Below, in pieces: positions 1-6,369 of a stretch of 9,141 bases of DNA. Source of the DNA: an uncultured Pirellula sp. Lineage in GTDB: Bacteria > Planctomycetota > Planctomycetia > Pirellulales > Pirellulaceae. Position numbers and translations under genes: made by a program. Position 1 is the first letter of the stretch. Each line of letters opens with the position of its first letter. A model generated the notes under the pieces. That model made no database searches and was not told where the DNA came from. It saw only the letters and a list, made by a program, of their open reading frames with translations. Location of the stretch: assembly GCA_903837255.1 (NCBI GenBank), contig CAILTZ010000566.1, forward strand, positions 1 to 9,141. Reading direction: 5' to 3'.

Positions 1-540
1 CAGCGCCGTCGCGCTTGATAGCTCATGAGCGACGACCAAGAGTGCTACCGGCCAGGCGCTATTGTCAGACGCTGGTGGGTAGAGCCTGCGAAACTCGGGC
101 TCAGGCGGCAAGAGGATACCTGTTCCATCGAGTGTAAAAACCCTCTGGTTTTCAAACGTTGCAGGTGAGGATTCAATCAAGGAATTGCTAACGCTTTGGG
201 CAAGCCACTTAGCCGCCTGCACATTCAATCGGCTGCGAGCCTTGCTGTAGGCCCCTGTGCTATTTGAGAGCCTATTCCCCGAAACTCGCTTGTTGTTGGC
301 AGGCAACAAGGATGGTTTGTGTTCGAGCAACAACTTCACCGCACTTTCCATCGTTGTATCGCAGCTCATCCGTTGACATACCAGCGTCCAAAGAACCACG
401 CTGGCTTTGTAAACAGTATTCTCGCGTGAAAGCGATATCGAGTCATCCCCCTCCAAATCGACCAATTCGTCTAGCAATCGGAGTACTCGATTGCAATCAT
501 TGACCCGGGGTGCGATTGACTTGGTTTGTGAATCCTTCAT
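1..540 (-). CDS. IS4-family transposase, N-terminal part (cut by the window edge)
   Basis: The minus strand is open from an ATG at 540 down to base 1, giving 180 codons with no stop. Upstream of the ATG is an AAGGA ribosome binding site (552-548, 7-nt gap), and an in-frame TAA lies about 14 codons upstream with no other start between, so this start is well fixed. Near the visible C-terminus, residues 134-140 read VFTLDGT, followed by a block containing LPPEPEFRRLYPP and WPVALLVVAHEL. This is the region around the first catalytic Asp (D138) of DDE transposases of the IS4 family as found in Planctomycetes. Residues 1-130 are a mainly helical N-terminal domain with basic residues, presumably binding the terminal repeats. 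The second Asp and the Glu lie outside the window, so intactness cannot be judged. The gene points away from all other genes here. Confidence 0.82.
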   Translation of the reverse strand, partial: MKDSQTKSIAPRVNDCNRVLRLLDELVDLEGDDSISLSRENTVYKASVVLWTLVCQRMSCDTTMESAVKLLLEHKPSLLPANNKRVSGNRLSNSTGAYSKARSRLNVQAAKWLAQSVSNSLIESSPATFENQRVFTLDGTGILLPPEPEFRRLYPPASDNSAWPVALLVVAHELSSATAL

Positions 541-810
541 GTGAGCTTCCTTATCGCGATAACGCCATTCAGGCAGAATTTAAGAGCTCAAGATTCGTTG
601 CGCAAATATCGTGCCAAGCTGATCGTGTTTCTCGAAATTTCACTAAAGTCAGTGCCATTAGGTTACCACCACCGGTAGAGGTTGTGTCAGCCCTCCGGGC
701 TTGATGAATGCCAATCTGTGTGGATCGATCTGTCTGTATTGTATTAGTGGCCATATGTGGCCATTACAGCCAAGCAGCCTTACGCGCGGTCGGCCCCCTC
801 AGCCCCCCCG

Positions 811-849
811 CCCCTTACTCCCCCGGCCAAAGCCCCGGTGGAGAAGGGG
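811..849. repeat. C/G-rich inverted repeat (hairpin)
   Basis: The left arm CCCCTT (811-816) pairs with AAGGGG (844-849). After a bulged A at 817, CTCCCCCGG (818-826) pairs with CCGGTGGAG (835-843) with one mismatch (822/839). The loop is 8 nt (827-834). Outside the arms, GGCCCCC (792-798) could also pair with the G-run and CC at 847-853. No T-run follows on either strand, so this is not a normal intrinsic terminator. It resembles the palindromic intergenic elements of many bacterial genomes, but a repeat family cannot be assigned from one copy. Confidence 0.6.
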
Positions 850-874
850 GGCCAAGCGGTTGGATGGAGCGGAC

Positions 875-902
875 GTGAGGTGTGAGGTGTGAGGTGTGAG
901 GG
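875..902. repeat. Heptanucleotide tandem repeat, four copies of GTGAGGT
   Basis: Bases 875-881, 882-888 and 889-895 are three identical copies of GTGAGGT. Bases 896-902 are a fourth copy with G for T at the last position. The array is 28 bp and begins 25 bases after the C/G-rich hairpin. The unit is seven bases, so it is not a codon-periodic array. It lies in non-coding sequence between the transposase and the glycosyltransferase. Confidence 0.85.
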
Positions 903-1279
903 GAGCAGCCGGATCTTTTGCAAAATCCACTACAGAGCATTTGCAAGCCCCACGGCCCCAAAAAACGGAATAGGCCGCTGTACGCTTACCGAAAAAGTAC
1001 TTGGTGAATTTTGTGGAGAATTTTCTTGCAATGCAGAAACCAATCCGCTACAACCAAAACATACGAATTTCGTTGCTCCACGTCCAAGCAGCCCGAAGGC
1101 GTTCATCTTTTGTGCAAAACGACAACAGCTATCGATGGCTCGATCGCGATTTCTTCTGTACAACTCGTCCCCGATTCTAGAACGAGCGTCGACTTCGGAG
1201 ACTGTTCTTTTTCCCATTTGAACGGCCTCAGTATATCAGGTCGTAAATTGGCGCAGGTCTATCGCGGAGGACTTGTGTA

Positions 1280-2284
1280 ATGAAGCTGATTATTCAGATT
1301 CCCTGTTACAACGAAGCGGCGACGCTGCCTGCCGTTTTCCGCGAATTGCCTCGTGAAATAGCGGGAATTGATGAGATTGAGATTCTCGTGGTTGATGACG
1401 GCAGTCAGGATGGAACAGCGGAAGTAGCGCAACGGTTAGGCGTCGACCATGTTATTCGTCACCGAACCAATCGCGGGTTGGCCGCTGCCTTTGCATCAGG
1501 ATTACGAGCATCGATCGATCGCGACGCGTCGATCGTCGTAAATACAGACGGCGACAATCAGTACCCAGGTCTGTTAATCGAACGACTGATAAAGCCGATT
1601 CTGGACGGTTCTGCCGATCTGGTAATTGGCGACAGACACCCCGAGTTGGATAAGCGAAACTCCTGGACAAAACGATGGCTTTATCAGATTGGTCGATGGT
1701 TTGTTAGTTGGATTGTCTCGAAACCCATTCCTGACCCTGTTAGTGGCTTCCGTGCCTATTCGGCCGAGTGTGCTCGGCACATGCACATCGTGACTCACTA
1801 CAGCTACACAATTGAGTCACTTGTTCAGTGCATCGAAAAAGGTTTTGCGGTAGAGTTTGTTCCGATTGAAACCAATCCTCCGACGAGAGAATCACGACTG
1901 TACCGAACCAAGGCGAGCTTTGTTTTTCGGTCTGGACTCACACTCTTGCGGGTCTTCTTCATGTTTCACCCGTTGAAAACGCTGTCTTGGTTCAGTGCTA
2001 TGTTGGCTGTCATTGGTTTGGTACCCATTGTTCGGTTTGTTGGGTTTTATTTGATGGGAATTGGCAACGGTCATTTGCAGTCGCTTGTGTTGGGAGCAGC
2101 ATTATTGTTGTTATCGGTTTTGCTGCTCGTCTCGGGGCTCTTGGCAGATTTGATCTCGCAAAATCGTCGACTGATCGAGCGAATTCGGGTGTCTGAGCAT
2201 AATCGCAGATCGAGTTGTGCAAGAAGCCGACGGCCATTGAGTGGGGCTCGTCCTCACGTTCATAAGCAGAGGTCTTTGGATTGA
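1280..2284 (+). CDS. Family 2 glycosyltransferase, polyprenyl-phosphate sugar synthase-like
   Basis: 334 residues; ATG at 1280 preceded by GGAGGA (1266-1271, 8-nt gap). The N-terminal 220 residues are a GT-A fold of the GT2 family: IPCYNEAATLP at the start, VVDDGSQDGT (37-46) for nucleotide-sugar binding, NTDGDNQYPG (88-97) carrying the DxD-type metal site, and DPVSGFRAYS (152-161). These blocks match dolichol/undecaprenyl-phosphate mannose or glucose synthases. Two hydrophobic segments follow at about 236-258 and 265-290, then a basic tail of about 40 residues, so the enzyme should sit at the cytoplasmic membrane. The expected reaction is transfer of a sugar from a nucleotide sugar to polyprenyl phosphate; the sugar cannot be read from sequence. 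The stop is 2 bp before the next ATG, so the two genes are probably co-transcribed. The GT-C enzyme at 8532 is a plausible user of the lipid-linked product (inference). Confidence 0.88.
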   Translation: MKLIIQIPCYNEAATLPAVFRELPREIAGIDEIEILVVDDGSQDGTAEVAQRLGVDHVIRHRTNRGLAAAFASGLRASIDRDASIVVNTDGDNQYPGLLIERLIKPILDGSADLVIGDRHPELDKRNSWTKRWLYQIGRWFVSWIVSKPIPDPVSGFRAYSAECARHMHIVTHYSYTIESLVQCIEKGFAVEFVPIETNPPTRESRLYRTKASFVFRSGLTLLRVFFMFHPLKTLSWFSAMLAVIGLVPIVRFVGFYLMGIGNGHLQSLVLGAALLLLSVLLLVSGLLADLISQNRRLIERIRVSEHNRRSSCARSRRPLSGARPHVHKQRSLD

Positions 2285-2286
2285 CC

Positions 2287-3480
2287 ATGGGATCGATGAC
2301 ACGAAAGACTCTTGTAATTCTGTTGCCGATACTGATCGGATGTGATGCCCTCTCCGGCCGACGTGATTCGCGCGGTACTTTCGAGACTACCGGTGCGACG
2401 AGTCAAGATTCTTTACAGGTTCTCGAGAGACCGTTGCATTTACCAGTGTCTCGCAAGGGTTTGTGCCGGGAATGGCTCAAAAGCGACTTTCCAAACCGCT
2501 TCAAGTCTGTCGCTTTGAAGAATCGCGAAGAATTGAGTTCATCCCTTTGCGTGCATATGGTTTCTGCGTTTGGTCCCGAAATATTCTATCGGAACAGCGA
2601 TGGGATCGACGAACCGATTCTTGATTTTTTGCTGAATCAAGAGCGAGCTATCGAGGTCTTTGGGCATCCGACGTTGTTTGAATCAGCCTATGGCATTCGA
2701 CCCTATGCACGGCAAGAAGCTCAGCGGGGATCGCAGGCACATCATGATCAACTGCTTTGTTGTTTGGCGCAAGCGCGGGTGAGCCCGGACTACTTGTGCA
2801 AGGTAAACGGTCGCGATCGCAGGGTTGCCGATTTGTTGGCAGATTCTGAGGCAGACTTTTATATCTCGAAGAAAGAACTGGCTTTTACGGCGATTGCCTA
2901 TGCACATCTCCTGCCGCCGCGTTGCAGTTGGAAGAATAAATTCGACGAGGAAGTCAGTTTCTCCAGTGTCGTAGAGGAACTTTTGTCACGAGACATCGGA
3001 GACAGCCATTGCTTTGGCACGCACTTGTTCGAAGCAATGATTGTTATCTATCGGGTGGATCGCGAGCATTGCTCGATTCTTGAGAAGGCTAGTCAGAAGC
3101 GGCTTGAAGAACGGATCGGAGAGTTGGCCGCAACGGCGGTCCTTCGGCAAAAGACCGACGGAAGTTGGGGAAGTCGATGGTTCCAATCGGAACCGCATCA
3201 AGACGATAACAATGAGGGGCTTGCGTTTAGCCATCGCTCCAAGTTGTTAGTGACCGGCCATTTGATTCAGATGCTTGCCAAACTGCCGCCGAGCTTTGAG
3301 ATTGAAGATTACGTCTTTGAAAGAGGACTACGGTGGCTGGATATGGCGACATCGGAATTGGGCGAGGAAGAAGTGACTAGTGAATTCTGCCCTTGCAGCC
3401 ATGCGGCGTGGTGTTTGAGTCATTTTGGTACTTTTCAAGAGCCGAGCGATCGGGCTTCTGTGAAGGAGGGATCGCTATAG
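2287..3480 (+). CDS. Lipoprotein, probable alpha/alpha-toroid repeat protein
   Basis: 397 residues from ATG 2287. The start is ambiguous: a TTG at 2281 overlaps the upstream stop and sits 8 nt after AGAGG (2268-2272), and ATG 2296 would give the most compact signal sequence. All three keep the lipoprotein signal, a hydrophobic stretch ending LIGC (Cys19 counted from 2287), so the mature protein is probably lipid-anchored. The rest is helical. QKTDGSWGSRWF (288-299) resembles the QW-type turns of terpene-cyclase-like toroids, and GDSHCFGTHLFEA (238-250), LLVTGH (320-325), GLRWLD (347-352) and FCPCSHAAW (367-375) resemble conserved blocks of uncharacterised toroid proteins common in Planctomycetes. 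No DxDD cyclase motif is seen, so catalysis should not be assumed. The many Cys and His residues could be structural or bind metal. It lies between the GT2 gene and the small cysteine-rich protein gene. Confidence 0.75.
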   Translation: MGSMTRKTLVILLPILIGCDALSGRRDSRGTFETTGATSQDSLQVLERPLHLPVSRKGLCREWLKSDFPNRFKSVALKNREELSSSLCVHMVSAFGPEIFYRNSDGIDEPILDFLLNQERAIEVFGHPTLFESAYGIRPYARQEAQRGSQAHHDQLLCCLAQARVSPDYLCKVNGRDRRVADLLADSEADFYISKKELAFTAIAYAHLLPPRCSWKNKFDEEVSFSSVVEELLSRDIGDSHCFGTHLFEAMIVIYRVDREHCSILEKASQKRLEERIGELAATAVLRQKTDGSWGSRWFQSEPHQDDNNEGLAFSHRSKLLVTGHLIQMLAKLPPSFEIEDYVFERGLRWLDMATSELGEEEVTSEFCPCSHAAWCLSHFGTFQEPSDRASVKEGSL

Positions 3481-3538
3481 GTTCTGGAATGAAGTGATTG
3501 TGTTACTGTACGAGAGTTTTTCAAAGCAGATTCAACGG

Positions 3539-3571
3539 AAAGGAGGGAGATACTTGAGTTTGCGAGGGTGA
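3539..3571 (+). promoter_or_regulatory. Strong Shine-Dalgarno followed by a five-codon frame in the leader of the small-protein gene
   Basis: AAAGGAGGGAGA (3539-3550) is a better ribosome binding site than those of most genes here. The next possible start at usual distance is TTG 3554, which opens only five codons before TGA (3569-3571), about 40 bases upstream of the small-protein start. It could be a leader mini-frame, a leftover site, or chance. I see no stem typical of an attenuator next to it. Confidence 0.25.
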
Positions 3572-3602
3572 TTTACGGTCAAAACAATTTCGTTTCAAAA
3601 TT

Positions 3603-3606
3603 GGAG
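3603..3606 (+). promoter_or_regulatory. Ribosome binding site choosing between two adjacent ATGs
   Basis: GGAG at 3603-3606 lies 4 nt before ATG 3611 and 7 nt before ATG 3614. The second spacing is closer to optimal, so translation of the small cysteine-rich protein probably starts at 3614. The difference is one methionine. Confidence 0.45.
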
Positions 3607-3613
3607 ATTAATG

Positions 3614-3970
3614 ATGAAGAATTTGGCTTTGCGTTTTCTTGGTGTGGCCATGCTTGGAGCAGCGTCTGCGCTCGTATGTACTGGTGAGTCGCCCGTTGGC
3701 AAGTCCGTTGCCGATTCCGTGGCGATGAGCATTCGCGGGGGAGGTTGCAACAACACGTTTGAGACCGACAACGATAAACCTGTGTACTGCGGTGGGACCG
3801 GTTGCAACAAGCAGAAACCGAACAAGGAAATAAATGGTCAAGGAACCGCGGGGTCGCAAAGCGAGTCCTGTGCTGGCGCCGTTCCCGGTTTTGGTTGCCA
3901 GACGTTCAACAAGGCTGCAGAATGCGCAAGACCGACAACGGACGTATCGACTGGTTTTATTGAGGACTAG
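3614..3970 (+). CDS. Small secreted six-cysteine protein with double-glycine motif (candidate precursor peptide)
   Basis: 118 residues from ATG 3614 (119 from ATG 3611). Residues 1-19 form a clear signal peptide: KN, a hydrophobic core to LGAA, and an ASA cleavage site (17-19). After a short linker come MSIRGGGC (38-45): a double glycine (42-43) with Ile at -4 and Val at -12, a fair but imperfect match to GG-type leaders cut by C39 peptidases. Everything after is polar, Gly/Asn-rich and carries six Cys (45, 59, 64, 86, 95, 104), enough for three disulfides. Cys22 lies before the site, and its context ALV-C is not a good lipobox. GGGCNN (42-47) and GGTGCNK (60-66) look like two variants of one motif. 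I recognise no named family. The flanking gaps (about 130 and 91 bp) and the terminator behind it suggest a separately tuned, possibly highly expressed gene. Substrate status for the C39-like protein downstream is inference. Confidence 0.72.
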   Translation: MKNLALRFLGVAMLGAASALVCTGESPVGKSVADSVAMSIRGGGCNNTFETDNDKPVYCGGTGCNKQKPNKEINGQGTAGSQSESCAGAVPGFGCQTFNKAAECARPTTDVSTGFIED

Positions 3971-3991
3971 TTAGTCGCTGCTTTTTTGCAT

Positions 3992-4018
3992 CGAACGAGG
4001 CGGACTACGCCTCGTTCG
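3992..4018 (+). terminator. Probable intrinsic terminator after the small-protein gene
   Basis: CGAACGAGGCG (3992-4002) and CGCCTCGTTCG (4008-4018) form a perfect 11-bp stem with a 5-nt loop GACTA. The following 25 bases are T-rich but interrupted (TATGTTTGTTTATTTCC), so termination may be partial. It lies 22 bp after the stop codon at 3968-3970 and 44 bp before the peptidase gene. A leaky terminator here would let the small protein be made in excess over the downstream proteins. Confidence 0.7.
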
Positions 4019-4061
4019 TATGTTTGTTTATTTCCTTTGCTTCTAATCAAAAGAGTCCCAA

Positions 4062-4661
4062 ATGTGTGCGGACATGCGAACCGTGAAATCATTTGAGTTG
4101 TCGCTCGTGACATGGCTCTTGGTCATTGGCTCTTCAAGCATCTTGGCTTCGGATGAGTCGGTCGAGATGCGTCGATACCGATGCGGATACAACGCTGTCT
4201 ACATTTTGCTCCGTATTTCAGGGATTTCATGTGACTATGACGATCTCAAAATTGATCGCAATTCAGGGAAAGAAGGAAACTCTGTCAAAGAGTTGGTCGA
4301 CGAATTAACACGATGTGGTTTGCCATCGCGTGCACTTCAATGTGAACATCCCACCGAGATTAGGATGCTTTCACCGCCCTTCATTATCTACACCAATCCT
4401 GATCGCTCTGGAAAGACGATTGGGCATTTTCTTGTTGTCACAAGAGTTGATACGGAGACGATTAACTTGATCGATGGCACTACAGGCGAACACAAGCAAT
4501 ATGCAATCGATCGGCTTGGAAACATCTGGGATGGGTGGGCCATCACACCTGCGACTAACCAGACTAAGCTACGTTGGATCATTGGTGCCGTGTTAGCAAC
4601 ATTGGGATTAATCACCGTCGCAGGGCCTTCAGTATGGAGAAGGAAAATAAATGTCCGGTAA
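4062..4661 (+). CDS. C39-like cysteine peptidase, exported and membrane-anchored
   Basis: 199 residues; ATG 4062 follows AAAAGAG (4049-4055) by 6 nt. ATG 4074 is in frame but too far from it. A signal peptide ends near ILAS (27-30). The core starts with RYRCGYNAVYILLRISGI (38-55), the C39/papain-like nucleophile block with Cys41. Then come SVKELVDELTRCGL (74-87), IGHFLVVTRVD (120-130) with His122, and INLIDGTTG (134-142) with Asp138, ending in IWDGWAITPA. This gives a complete Cys-His-Asp triad in the order and spacing of C39 domains. The oxyanion Gln usually six residues before the Cys is Glu35 here. A transmembrane helix (about 171-190) followed by RRK places the catalytic domain outside the cytoplasm. 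Unlike classical C39 proteins it has no ABC transporter. Its 3' end overlaps the next gene by 11 bp. The nearest candidate substrate is the RGGGC protein at 3614. Peptidase class is fairly sure, substrate is not. Confidence 0.8.
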   Translation: MCADMRTVKSFELSLVTWLLVIGSSSILASDESVEMRRYRCGYNAVYILLRISGISCDYDDLKIDRNSGKEGNSVKELVDELTRCGLPSRALQCEHPTEIRMLSPPFIIYTNPDRSGKTIGHFLVVTRVDTETINLIDGTTGEHKQYAIDRLGNIWDGWAITPATNQTKLRWIIGAVLATLGLITVAGPSVWRRKINVR

Positions 4662-5283
4662 ATTACCATGGAACGTGACGATTTGCCTTCTCATCTGTTT
4701 TGGAAGTCAAGCTCATGCGAGGGAGATTTTCGAACTTCGTCGAGCAAAGCATCAAGATCCCGTCAATGTCCTCTACCTGTTTGCCAGACACCAAGGAATC
4801 GAGACCGACACAGACGGTTTCCGAAAGGCCATGAAAGACGTGTTAGCGTCGCGTGATCTCTTTACCATGTTGTCAGCAAGCAAGGGAATCGGTTGCAAAT
4901 CACGTCTTACAAAACTTACTATCGCCGACTTGGCTTCGATCTCGTTTCCCGCCTGCATTCTACTCGTGGGCGAAGGAACGTCTGAGGGTAAGTGGCACTT
5001 GTTGTCGTATGTCGCATCGGATCACGTTGCAATTGTACATGGCGAGACTATGGTCGTGGAACAAATTCCTATTTCTGATTTTCGTTCAAAATGGAATGGG
5101 TACGCTATCGTACCTGTCGACGTGCCGTCCATGATAGCGATGGCTCTGAGAATCCTCTCGCTTGTTGTTTCATCGGTAATATTCATCCAACTTTTTCATG
5201 AGGGCTTTGCCAAATGCATAAGAAAGTTTTTTCGATGTGTTTGTGTTTCGCGATTGCTGCGTACTTTGGCGAAGACGCTGTAG
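4651..5283 (+). CDS. Degenerate C39-like paralogue without catalytic Cys (pseudopeptidase)
   Basis: 210 residues; ATG 4651 lies 6 nt after AAGGA (4640-4644), inside the end of the preceding gene. A signal peptide ends at AHA (21-23). The core lines up with the upstream peptidase: PVNVLYLFARHQGI (37-50) against GYNAVYILLRISGI, HLLSYV (116-121) against HFLVVT, and FRSKWNGYAIVPV (144-156) against LGNIWDGWAITPA. In this alignment the nucleophile Cys becomes Asp36, the His is kept (His116), and the catalytic Asp becomes His130, so peptidase activity is unlikely. A membrane helix (about 160-184) and a basic tail follow, the same topology as its neighbour. It probably arose by duplication and may bind substrate or regulate the active enzyme, as the Cys-less C39-like domain of HlyB-type exporters binds substrate (family knowledge; role here inferred). 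The last 70 bp overlap the next gene. Confidence 0.72.
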   Translation: MSGKLPWNVTICLLICFGSQAHAREIFELRRAKHQDPVNVLYLFARHQGIETDTDGFRKAMKDVLASRDLFTMLSASKGIGCKSRLTKLTIADLASISFPACILLVGEGTSEGKWHLLSYVASDHVAIVHGETMVVEQIPISDFRSKWNGYAIVPVDVPSMIAMALRILSLVVSSVIFIQLFHEGFAKCIRKFFRCVCVSRLLRTLAKTL

Positions 5284-6359
5284 TATGTTTTCGTGCACAG
5301 GCACAGTACGGTCATCTCCCTGCCCCAGCGATTGAGGCGTTGCAGCGATACTCCAAGCTGGATGCCGCAACATGGTCGTGGAAGGGAAGCCTGTCCTATT
5401 CGTCAGGTGGGAAACGAGCCAAGTACATAATGCAGGGTTCGTATGTTCGCGTGGGAAACAAGTTCACTTGGTCCGAATCTATATCCGACGGGAAGACTCC
5501 CAAGTCGTCGGACCGACTCGTCAAGTTTGATGGGCGGACGCTCGCGCAATCCAACTACGACGTTCAGATGAATTGGTATGACATAGAAAAGCTGAGCAAT
5601 TCGCAGCCCCAGTACTTTAATTTCCAAGTCCCATATTTCGACGCCGTCGGTATCCACTACCCAAAAAAGAATGGGGATCTGGCGAAGGGCCCATTCAAGT
5701 CCAAAATTCTGCATGCATTGGAGAACGGAGCCAATCTGGTTCGTTGTGTCGAAGAACGCGTGGGAGACAAGCGGATCTTGGTGGTTGAATTGGAGTCTGC
5801 ACACGAAGCAATGTATACGGACAAAACAAACCTCCCCGACAGGGATCGTTGGTTGTTCCACCTCTCCATAGACGAGGATTACGCCGTAATCAAACATGAA
5901 CGAAGAACGCCGACAGGAAAGCTGTGGCTGGAATCCTCAGTCTCAAGCATCTCTCGATTGTCCTCGGATCTACCATTGATCGGGCAGAACGCGACTATGA
6001 AGATTTTCATCAATCTCAAGGAAACGGATTTTCAGATTGCAACAGAATCCAATGAAGTCGTTGCGATTGCCGCGACGAACCCGCGGTTACTGGCAACCTC
6101 TGATGACGATTTCGTACTAAAAAAAGAATCAGCCAGGGCTGGTGCTGAGTTGATCGATGCTGTGACGCCAGAGTTGCAAAATGCAAATGGAACGGTTAGC
6201 GTCTTTGCAATGCCCGCGTCAGCAGATGATCTCGACAAGGCCATCGCTGCTGCTTCCGTTAAGCGATCCCTTATGCCACGTGTGGCTTGGTTCCTGGGAC
6301 TGACCCTTTTGATCGGAGGTGGCGTCGCTTTGTATCTTCGATTTAAAAAGTCCCACTAA
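5214..6359 (+). CDS. Exported membrane-anchored protein of unknown function (possibly LolA/LppX-like fold)
   Basis: 381 residues; ATG 5214 follows GAGGG (5200-5204) by 9 nt, inside the preceding gene. ATG 5235 is a possible later start. The N-terminus has a hydrophobic stretch (about 6-18) and a possible cleavage site after RAQAQ (27-31), so it is probably exported, although the signal is not ideal. Residues 40-290 are rich in alternating hydrophobic positions as in beta-sheet proteins, with YIMQGSYVRVGNKFTW (71-86), LVKFDGRTLAQSN (102-114) and DRWLFHLSIDEDYAVIKHE (211-229). This recalls LolA/LppX-type lipid-binding half-barrels, where strands describe a protein or salt being weighed by 'D-G-x' turns, but no diagnostic motif is present. 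An Ala/Asp-rich linker (about 290-352) leads to one C-terminal membrane helix (355-376) and a basic end FKKSH. The topology equals that of the two upstream proteins. The next gene starts 10 bp later. The fold suggestion is tentative. Confidence 0.7.
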   Translation: MHKKVFSMCLCFAIAAYFGEDAVVCFRAQAQYGHLPAPAIEALQRYSKLDAATWSWKGSLSYSSGGKRAKYIMQGSYVRVGNKFTWSESISDGKTPKSSDRLVKFDGRTLAQSNYDVQMNWYDIEKLSNSQPQYFNFQVPYFDAVGIHYPKKNGDLAKGPFKSKILHALENGANLVRCVEERVGDKRILVVELESAHEAMYTDKTNLPDRDRWLFHLSIDEDYAVIKHERRTPTGKLWLESSVSSISRLSSDLPLIGQNATMKIFINLKETDFQIATESNEVVAIAATNPRLLATSDDDFVLKKESARAGAELIDAVTPELQNANGTVSVFAMPASADDLDKAIAAASVKRSLMPRVAWFLGLTLLIGGGVALYLRFKKSH

Positions 6360-6365
6360 GGAGGT
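6358..6365 (+). promoter_or_regulatory. Ribosome binding site overlapping the previous stop codon, fixing the next start
   Basis: AAGGAGGT (6358-6365) is a near-perfect Shine-Dalgarno sequence that includes the last two bases of the upstream TAA. It is 4 nt from ATG 6370 and rules out the in-frame GTG at 6319, which lies inside the preceding gene. It suggests efficient re-initiation after the upstream stop. Confidence 0.75.
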
Positions 6366-6369
6366 CACA

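Larger units (their letters stand above)
541..1279. other. 739-bp stretch without a convincing gene
   Basis: Several short frames cross this stretch on both strands (up to about 110 codons), but they overlap each other, contain nothing recognisable and have no good ribosome binding site. The part next to 541 should contain the untranslated outer end of the IS4-type element, but its terminal inverted repeat cannot be placed because the other end is outside the window. A small hairpin (AGCCC/GGGCT, 689-701), a repeated TGGCCA (748-753 and 758-763), a large C/G-rich hairpin and a heptamer array sit in the middle. From about 905 to 1260 the sequence is ordinary in composition. It must hold whatever promoter drives the glycosyltransferase gene, but I could not find convincing -35/-10 boxes. 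Confidence 0.6.

Noticed and set aside
264..754. Short frames around 264-503, 510-704 and 569-754
   Set aside because: The first is antisense to the transposase; the other two lie in its upstream region and resemble nothing known.
930..1217. Minus-strand frame of 95 codons
   Set aside because: No family resemblance, overlaps two plus-strand frames, no supporting ribosome binding site.
1218..1249. Possible promoter TTGAAC / TAAATT before the glycosyltransferase
   Set aside because: Spacing is about 20 nt and both boxes are poor; not reported as a feature.
889..1280. Overlapping plus-strand frames (889-1221 and 1011-1280), the second ending in TAATG with the glycosyltransferase start
   Set aside because: No recognisable domain, no ribosome binding site at suitable distance and competing frames on both strands; the TAATG contact can arise by chance. 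An eroded gene remnant remains possible.
3554..3590. Possible promoter with TTGAGT as -35 box before the small-protein gene
   Set aside because: No acceptable -10 box at 16-18 nt spacing.
4062..5283. Classical bacteriocin ABC exporter with C39 domain
   Set aside because: Neither C39-like protein has Walker motifs or multiple membrane helices, and no ABC transporter gene is in the window.
5403..5897. Minus-strand frame of 164 codons
   Set aside because: It lies wholly inside the well-supported exported protein gene on the plus strand and shows no domain; a typical antisense shadow.
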